NCBI GenBank assembly: GCA_019911785.1
Contig: JAIOJM010000169.1
Coordinates: forward strand, 1 to 9,320
Origin: Sulfuricella sp.
Lineage (GTDB): Bacteria > Pseudomonadota > Gammaproteobacteria > Burkholderiales > Sulfuricellaceae
Reading direction: 5' to 3'
Length of the DNA: 9,320 nucleotides
The position numbers and the translations under genes were made by a program. Below, piece by piece: positions 5,035 to 9,320 of the stretch (the first letter of the stretch is position 1; every line of letters starts with the position of its first letter). A model generated the notes under the pieces. The model was not told where the DNA came from, did not search any database, and saw only the letters and a list, made by a program, of their open reading frames with translations.

Positions 5035-6477
5035 ATGTCGGAAACAGAACAAACCAAAGTGCAGGAAAGCCTGCAGGAGATACTGCAGCAGGTCATCGAG
5101 CTGCTGAGCAGGCATCAGCTGGTGGAAGGGCTCGTCCACAAGCAGGACATGCCTCGCCATGATTTGGTCGAGATCCTGGTGCACAAGCAGCATCTGGCCG
5201 AATTGCAGAAAAAGCTCGACGAGCTTCACTCCGCCGATATTGCCTACATCCTCGAAGCCTTGCCGCTGGAGCAGCGCCTGCTGGTCTGGGACCTGGTCAA
5301 GGTCGAGCGGGATGGCGACATCCTGCTGGAAGTTTCCGATGCGGTGCGGGAATCCCTGATCGCCAGCATGGACAGCGAGGAACTCCTCGCCGCCGCCGAA
5401 CAGCTCGATACCGACGAGATCGCCGACCTCGCTCCCGACCTGCCGCACGACGTGATGCAGGAGCTGCTCGAATCGCTCGACAGCCAGAACCGCGCCCGCC
5501 TGCAGTCGGCCATGTCCTACCCGGAGGATACGGTCGGCTCGCTGATGGATTTCGACATGGTTTCGATCCGCGACGATATCAGCCTGGAAGTGGTATTGCG
5601 CTACCTGCGCCGGCTGGGCGAGCTGCCGGGCCATACCGACAAACTGTTCGTGGTCGACCGCAACGACAACTTCAGAGGGGTGCTGTCCCTCAAGCGGCTG
5701 CTGGTCCATGATCCCGAGGCGAGCGTGGCGGCGGTGATGGCCGAGGATGCGGTGACCTTCCATCCCGATTCAGAAGCCGGCGAAGCCGCTTCGGCGTTCG
5801 AGCGCTATGACCTGGTTTCCGCCCCGGTGGTGGACCGGAACAACAAGCTGGTGGGACGCCTGACGGTGGACGTGATGATGGACTTCATTCGCGAAGAGAC
5901 CGACAGCGAAATGCTCTCCATGGCCGGCTTGCGCGAAGAGGAAGATCTGTTCGCCACGGTGTGGAAAAGTATCCAGAACCGCTGGACCTGGCTGGCCCTC
6001 AACTTGGTGACGGCGTTCATCGCTTCGCGCGTGATCGGGGTGTTCGAAGGGTCGATCGAGAAGATCGTGGCGCTGGCCGCTCTGATGCCGATCGTTGCCG
6101 GGATCGGCGGCAACTCCGGCAACCAGACCACGACCATGATCGTCCGCGCCCTGGCGCTGGGGCAGATTCGTGGCAGCGGCATCCGCAAGCTGTTCCTCAA
6201 GGAACTCGGCGTCAGCCTGGTCAACGGGCTGATCTGGGGCGGCATCATCGGCCTGGTCGCCTGGTTCATCTACCGCAACGCCGCGCTGGGCGTGGTGATG
6301 ACCGGCGCGATGATGCTCAACCTCGTGCTGGCGGCGCTGATGGGCGTGCTGATCCCGATGCTCATGCACAAGCTCGGGCGCGATCCGGCGGTGGGCTCCA
6401 GCGTGATGATCACCGCCGTGACCGACAGCGGCGGCTTTTTCATTTTTCTCGGCCTGGCCACGCTTTTCCTGCTTTAA
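5035..6477 (+). CDS. mgtE: Magnesium transporter/channel MgtE
   Basis: MgtE is a homodimeric Mg2+-selective inner-membrane channel that takes up Mg2+ and closes when cytoplasmic Mg2+ is high. The 480 residues show, in order, an N-terminal superhelical domain (about 55-160), two CBS domains (about 165-225 and 230-285), the connecting plug helix (about 290-312) and five membrane helices (about 316-480). Diagnostic motifs are PIVAGIGGNSGNQTTT (352-367) and DPAVGSS...AVTDSGGFF (450-469); Asp464 corresponds to the pore Asp of Thermus MgtE (Asp432). Before the N domain is a helical extension with a 15-residue tandem repeat (29-43 and 44-58). AAAGGGA precedes the ATG. Length and motifs are complete. 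It appears monocistronic, with its own promoter and an inverted-repeat element downstream. Confidence 0.95.
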   Translation: MSETEQTKVQESLQEILQQVIELLSRHQLVEGLVHKQDMPRHDLVEILVHKQHLAELQKKLDELHSADIAYILEALPLEQRLLVWDLVKVERDGDILLEVSDAVRESLIASMDSEELLAAAEQLDTDEIADLAPDLPHDVMQELLESLDSQNRARLQSAMSYPEDTVGSLMDFDMVSIRDDISLEVVLRYLRRLGELPGHTDKLFVVDRNDNFRGVLSLKRLLVHDPEASVAAVMAEDAVTFHPDSEAGEAASAFERYDLVSAPVVDRNNKLVGRLTVDVMMDFIREETDSEMLSMAGLREEEDLFATVWKSIQNRWTWLALNLVTAFIASRVIGVFEGSIEKIVALAALMPIVAGIGGNSGNQTTTMIVRALALGQIRGSGIRKLFLKELGVSLVNGLIWGGIIGLVAWFIYRNAALGVVMTGAMMLNLVLAALMGVLIPMLMHKLGRDPAVGSSVMITAVTDSGGFFIFLGLATLFLL

Positions 6478-6494
6478 TGAAAGGGTGCTGTTGG

Positions 6495-6668
6495 TTTACC
6501 GGTAAAAAACGGCAATTGCTTAACCGCAGAGGCGCAGAGGCGCAGAGAAAAAACAAGAGTTACAATATTGTGCGACACCACCCATTTGGAGAGGCAGACA
6601 ATTGCTGTAGCCCATGATTTCTCTGCGTCTCCGCGCCTCTGCGGTTCAACTGGGTTTTTAAGGGTAAA
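6495..6668. repeat. Intergenic inverted-repeat element with 8-bp tandem units (element A)
   Basis: Arms 6522-6550 and 6618-6646 are inverted copies matching at 27 of 29 bases. The left arm is three tandem 8-mers, CGCAGAGG twice and then CGCAGAGA (6525-6548). Weaker inverted similarity extends outward to TTTACC (6495-6500) and GGTAAA (6663-6668), for 174 bp in all. The 67-bp centre carries no gene but includes the palindrome ACAATATTGT (6562-6571); TTTACCGGTAAA (6495-6506) is another. I know CGCAGAGG-type intergenic repeats from other bacterial genomes but cannot name the family. A T-run (6655-6659) follows the right arm, so it could terminate mgtE transcripts. This element fills nearly all of the mgtE-DUF1614 gap. 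Confidence 0.85.
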
Positions 6669-6675
6669 TAGGCTC

Positions 6676-7335
6676 ATGCCGTTTTCGCCTTTCTATTTAG
6701 CGCTGCTTCTGGTCGCGCTCGGCCTGCTGGCCGTCTTTGTCCAGGTCGGCGCCCTGACCCTGGCCTTCGACAAGCTCGGCCTGTCTCCCCATTCCGCCAC
6801 GTTGTTGCTGTCCGTCTCGCTGCTCGGCAGTCTGATCAACCTGCCGCTGTTCAGCGTCAAGGCAGAGGGGCCGCCGCCCCCCATGCCGCAACCGTTCCGC
6901 AGCCTGCTCAGGCTGCCGCCGATGGCGTTTACCGGCAAGACCGTGGTTGCGGTCAACGTTGGCGGCTGCCTGGTGCCGTTGGGTTTTTCTGCCTACTTGC
7001 TGCATCACACCCTGCTCAGTCTGTGGAGCGTGATCGGGACGGTGGCGCTGGTATCCATGGTGTGCCGGCTGGCAAGCCGTCCGGTGCCGGGCGTGGGCAT
7101 CGGCATTCCCATATTTGTCGCACCGCTGGTCGCGGCGATGACCTCTCTCATCATCGACCCGCAGTACAGCGCACCGCTTGCCTACATCAGCGGCACCCTG
7201 GGCGTCTTGATCGGGGCCGATATTTCCCGTATCAACGACATCCGCAAAATGGGAGCGCCCTTCGCCTCGATCGGCGGGGCAGGGACTTTCGATGGGATTT
7301 TCCTCAGCGGCATCGTCGCCGTACTGCTGACCTGA
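6676..7335 (+). CDS. DUF1614 family integral membrane protein
   Basis: The 219-residue product is very hydrophobic, with about five to six likely membrane segments (near 6-30, 38-60, 87-110, 114-131, 140-160 and 168-183). I recognise the DUF1614 (COG4089) pattern of uncharacterised membrane proteins: GIGIPIFVAPLVAA (141-154), APLAYISGTLGVLIGAD (166-182) and the C-terminal GAPFASIGGAGTFDGIFL (193-210). The conserved polar residues (Asp182, Asp187, Asp206) within glycine-rich stretches suggest a functional site in or near the membrane, but no activity is known to me. A proline-rich loop lies at 65-72. ATG 6676 is chosen over an in-frame start at 6568, whose extra 36 codons would translate the repeat element. 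AAGGG (6660-6664) is the likely ribosome site, somewhat far at 11 nt. Confidence 0.85.
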   Translation: MPFSPFYLALLLVALGLLAVFVQVGALTLAFDKLGLSPHSATLLLSVSLLGSLINLPLFSVKAEGPPPPMPQPFRSLLRLPPMAFTGKTVVAVNVGGCLVPLGFSAYLLHHTLLSLWSVIGTVALVSMVCRLASRPVPGVGIGIPIFVAPLVAAMTSLIIDPQYSAPLAYISGTLGVLIGADISRINDIRKMGAPFASIGGAGTFDGIFLSGIVAVLLT

Positions 7336-7354
7336 AAAATTTTTTTAGACGCTG

Positions 7355-7382
7355 GGAATAAATGGTTGTTCCGGGGTGTTTA
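7355..7382 (+). promoter_or_regulatory. Candidate ECF-sigma promoter of the NTF2-sigma-antisigma operon
   Basis: GGAATAA (7355-7361) resembles the GGAA-type -35 of ECF sigma factors, and GTGTTTA (7376-7382) lies 14 bp further on as a -10. Transcription would start near 7389, about 36 nt before the first gene. Because the operon encodes an ECF sigma factor, autoregulation is the natural reading. The exact recognition sequence of this sigma is unknown to me. Confidence 0.5.
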
Positions 7383-7424
7383 CCTGAGTGTAATTCCCTT
7401 CAATTGAATCAACAGGAGCAAACC

Positions 7425-7853
7425 ATGAACAAGAAAACCCATTCTTTCGCTGCCGCCGTACTGCTTTCCCTTTCCGCCGCTGCTTTCGCCGGACCGGCTG
7501 ACGATGCCAACGCCCACTTCAAGGCGATCGCCGCCGGCAATGTCGAGCAGATCATGCAAGGTTACGCTGACAATGCCAGTTTCCAATGGGTAGGCGGGCC
7601 GCTCGATGGCGCTTATGCCGGCAGCGACAAGATCCGTGAAACCTGGGAAAAGTTCGCCAAGGCCAACGCGCCGCTCGAAGTGACCGTGGCGAAGCTGGAA
7701 GAAAGCGCCAACCCCAAGGGCAGCACCGTCACCGCCAATGTCGAATTCAAGGGCAAGGCCGCGATCAAGGTGCGCTACGTGCTGGTTTACCGCGAAGGCA
7801 AACTGGTGAACGAGGTGTGGCAGATTGACCCGAAGCTCACGCTGGGTTATTAA
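7425..7853 (+). CDS. Secreted NTF2/SnoaL-like small protein
   Basis: The 142-residue product has a Sec signal peptide: lysines at 3-4, a hydrophobic core from 8 to 20 and a cleavage site AFA|G after residue 22. The mature 120 residues look like one NTF2/SnoaL-type (DUF4440-like) cone fold: helix HFKAIAAGNVEQIMQGYADNASFQ (31-54), GSDKIRETWEKF (66-77), then strands ending in YVLVYREGKLVNEVWQID (118-135). These folds bind small molecules or act as enzymes; the ligand cannot be read. There is no cysteine. It is expected in the periplasm. ATG 7425 is set by AGGAG 6 nt upstream and by the signal peptide; reading from 7362 would put 21 polar residues first. The sigma gene begins 6 nt after its stop, so it is the first gene of that operon. 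Confidence 0.85.
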   Translation: MNKKTHSFAAAVLLSLSAAAFAGPADDANAHFKAIAAGNVEQIMQGYADNASFQWVGGPLDGAYAGSDKIRETWEKFAKANAPLEVTVAKLEESANPKGSTVTANVEFKGKAAIKVRYVLVYREGKLVNEVWQIDPKLTLGY

Positions 7854-7859
7854 GGCCAA

Positions 7860-8369
7860 GTGGAAAAGTTTGACCGCCTGATCGAGGAACATATCCCCCG
7901 CCTGCGCCGCTATGCCCGGGCACTGGCGGGGGATCGCGCGCGCGCCGACGATCTGGTGCAGGATACGTTGGAGCGTGCCTGGGGCAAGTTCCATTTGTGG
8001 CGGCGTGGCAGCGACCTGCGTGCCTGGCTGTTTTCCATCATGCACAATGTGTATGTGAACGGCGTCAGGAAAGGCAGCGCAGTACCCATGCTGCTGCCGC
8101 TGGAGGATGATGCGCTGGACGTGCCGGTGCGTGCCGCCCAGGAGGACGGGCTCCAGGTCCGGGATGTGCATGCTGCGCTCGCCTGCCTGCCGCAAGAGCA
8201 GCGCGAAGTCTTGCTGCTGGTCGGGCTGGAGGAAATGCGTTACGAGGAAGTGGCGAAAGTGCTGGATGTGCCGCTGGGAACGGTGATGTCGCGCCTGTCG
8301 CGCGGACGCGAGCGTCTGCGCCAGATCATGGCGGGCGGCGCCGTGCCGGCATTGAGGGTGGTGAAATGA
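7860..8369 (+). CDS. ECF-family RNA polymerase sigma factor
   Basis: The 169-residue product has the two-domain form of ECF (group IV) sigma factors. Sigma region 2 covers about 10-71 with DDLVQDTLERAW (30-41) and DLRAWLFSIMHNVYVN (52-67), which bind core polymerase and the -10. Region 4 covers about 103-157 with ALACLPQEQREVLLL (106-120) and the helix-turn-helix MRYEEVAKVLDVPLGTVMSR (126-145), which binds the -35. The start is GTG 7860; AAGG overlapping the preceding stop codon (7852-7855) is the ribosome site. It overlaps the next gene by 4 nt (ATGA). It has no C-terminal SnoaL extension of the ECF41 kind. It probably drives the operon's own promoter and other stress genes, released when the anti-sigma factor is inactivated. 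Confidence 0.93.
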   Translation: MEKFDRLIEEHIPRLRRYARALAGDRARADDLVQDTLERAWGKFHLWRRGSDLRAWLFSIMHNVYVNGVRKGSAVPMLLPLEDDALDVPVRAAQEDGLQVRDVHAALACLPQEQREVLLLVGLEEMRYEEVAKVLDVPLGTVMSRLSRGRERLRQIMAGGAVPALRVVK

Positions 8370-9133
8370 GCGAGCCGATGCAGACCGCGAACGAGGACGA
8401 ATTGCAGGCCTATGCCGATGGCCAGCTGGATGAACCGCGCCGTACGGAGGTGGCTGCCTGGCTGGCGAGCCATCCTGCCGAGGCCGGGCGGGTGGAGGAT
8501 TACCGGCGCCAGAATGTGGCCTTGCACGCCCTGTTCGATCCGGTGCTGGACGAGCCGGTGCCGCAGCGGATGCAAAGACCGCAGCCGGCCTCCTGGTCCA
8601 GCATGCCCTTGCTGCGCCATGCCGCGGTAGTGGCGTGGCTGGCGATCGGCGGCACGCTCGGCTGGTTCCTGCATGGCGCGCAGGATGTGCGTTCCGGCAC
8701 CAGCATGGCCTTTGTCCGCCAGGCGGCCGTGGCCCATGTGGTTTATACCCCGGAAGTGCGCCACCCGGTCGAGGTGGGCGCAGAGCAGGAAGCCCACCTG
8801 GCGGCCTGGCTGTCGAAGCGGCTGGGCGTTTCAGTCAGGGTGCCGCACCTGAGCGAGGCCGGCTATGACTTGGTCGGCGGCCGGCTGCTGCCCGGCAGCA
8901 GCGGCCCGGCAGCACAGTTCATGTACCAGGACGGGCGCGGCCAGCGTCTCACCCTGTACGTGCGGACGGATGGCGGCGGCAGCCGGGAAACCGCATTCCG
9001 CTATGCACGTGAAAACAACATCGGGGTGTTCTACTGGATCGACGGGCCGCTCGGCTATGCGCTATCCGGCGACCTGGAAAAGCCCGAACTGCTGAAAGTG
9101 GCGCAAGCCGTTTACCACCAGCTTAACCCTTAA
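8366..9133 (+). CDS. Single-pass membrane anti-sigma factor
   Basis: The 255-residue product is the likely inhibitor of the adjacent sigma factor. Residues 10-60 (DELQAYADGQLDEPRRTEVAAWL onward) form the cytoplasmic sigma-binding domain typical of anti-sigma factors; one membrane helix follows at about 83-103, and about 150 residues lie in the periplasm, including GYDLVGGRLLPG (166-177) and VFYWIDGPLGYALSGDL (221-237). There is no HxxxCxxC zinc motif and no cysteine at all, so it is not a ZAS-type redox or zinc sensor. Regulated proteolysis or ligand binding by the periplasmic part is possible (inference). Its ATG overlaps the sigma stop by 4 nt with GAGGG just upstream, giving coupled translation that suits a balanced sigma/anti-sigma ratio. 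The domain identification rests on pattern and neighbourhood. Confidence 0.87.
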   Translation: MSEPMQTANEDELQAYADGQLDEPRRTEVAAWLASHPAEAGRVEDYRRQNVALHALFDPVLDEPVPQRMQRPQPASWSSMPLLRHAAVVAWLAIGGTLGWFLHGAQDVRSGTSMAFVRQAAVAHVVYTPEVRHPVEVGAEQEAHLAAWLSKRLGVSVRVPHLSEAGYDLVGGRLLPGSSGPAAQFMYQDGRGQRLTLYVRTDGGGSRETAFRYARENNIGVFYWIDGPLGYALSGDLEKPELLKVAQAVYHQLNP

Positions 9134-9302
9134 CCCTATAATCCGCAGATGGCGCAGATTCACACAGATAAAACCCCGGTGAATCAGGTGGTTGCCAGTC
9201 AATCGCACATAACCGTCAGGGTGAGTCAAACAATGAAGTCAACGCATTGAAATATCTGTGTAAATCTGTGGTCATCTGTGGATAACTGATTTTCAAGGTT
9301 AA
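9123..9302. repeat. Intergenic inverted-repeat element with 10-bp tandem units (element B)
   Basis: Arms 9141-9170 and 9253-9283 are imperfect inverted copies (about five differences, one of them an indel). The right arm is three 10-bp units each beginning ATCTGTG (9254, 9264, 9274); the left arm shows CAGAT at the same 10-bp spacing. TTAACC (9130-9135, part of a tandem TTAACCC at 9123-9136) and GGTTAA (9297-9302) form an outer pair, giving about 180 bp. The left end overlaps the anti-sigma stop codon. The 82-bp centre shows no gene. Layout and size parallel the element after mgtE, though the unit sequence differs. It could mark the operon end, but it has no classic terminator. Confidence 0.8.
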
Positions 9303-9320
9303 ACTTGAGCAGGAATTTCG

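Noticed and set aside
5770..6369. A 199-codon minus-strand frame inside mgtE
   Set aside because: It is antisense to well-conserved MgtE sequence, with His-, Gln- and Asp-rich low-complexity translation typical of shadow frames.
6525..6548. A CRISPR-like array from regularly spaced repeats (also 9254-9283)
   Set aside because: Units are 8-10 bp with no spacers of CRISPR length and occur as inverted pairs, and there are no cas genes.
6568..6675. An N-terminal extension of the DUF1614 protein starting at 6568
   Set aside because: The 36 extra residues are a translation of the right half of element A and are polar, while the family protein begins hydrophobic at 6676.
9134..9320. A gene in the right-hand tail
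   Set aside because: I see no frame with a start, ribosome site or domain after the anti-sigma stop; the stretch is filled by element B and 18 more bases.

Overview
The window looks like a chromosomal segment of a Gram-negative betaproteobacterium (inference). It is GC-rich, encodes periplasmic and envelope proteins, has a sigma54/NtrC-type glnA promoter, and carries an aroE-mtgA gene pair. It is mostly core metabolism and transport. The unusual content is concentrated between the genes. I see no rRNA, tRNA, CRISPR array, transposase or phage gene.

Left part (1-1429, minus strand). The start of glnA (glutamine synthetase) enters at the left edge. Its upstream region holds a sigma54 -24/-12 promoter and two NtrC-type enhancer sites 31 bp apart. 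The farther site lies inside a hairpin that also forms the end and probable terminator of the next gene, a cation diffusion facilitator (CDF) metal exporter with an extra C-terminal domain.

Middle part (1532-6477, plus strand). aroE (shikimate dehydrogenase) overlaps mtgA (peptidoglycan glycosyltransferase) by 7 nt. A compact two-hairpin repeat follows directly. Next is a membrane-anchored PAS-PAS-GGDEF diguanylate cyclase. A good sigma70 promoter starts at its stop codon and would give mgtE (Mg2+ transporter/channel) an untranslated leader of about 300 nt rich in inverted repeats.

Right part (6478-9320, plus strand). An inverted-repeat element of about 174 bp separates mgtE from a DUF1614 membrane protein. 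After it comes a likely stress-response operon: a candidate ECF-type promoter, a secreted NTF2/SnoaL-like protein, an ECF sigma factor and a single-pass anti-sigma factor, all tightly packed. The operon is followed by another inverted-repeat element of about 180 bp.

No complete new enzymatic system is evident. The best leads are the nested terminator/enhancer at glnA, the long structured mgtE leader, the NTF2-sigma-antisigma operon, and a set of intergenic inverted repeats, three of which have arms built from short tandem units of 7, 8 or 10 bp.
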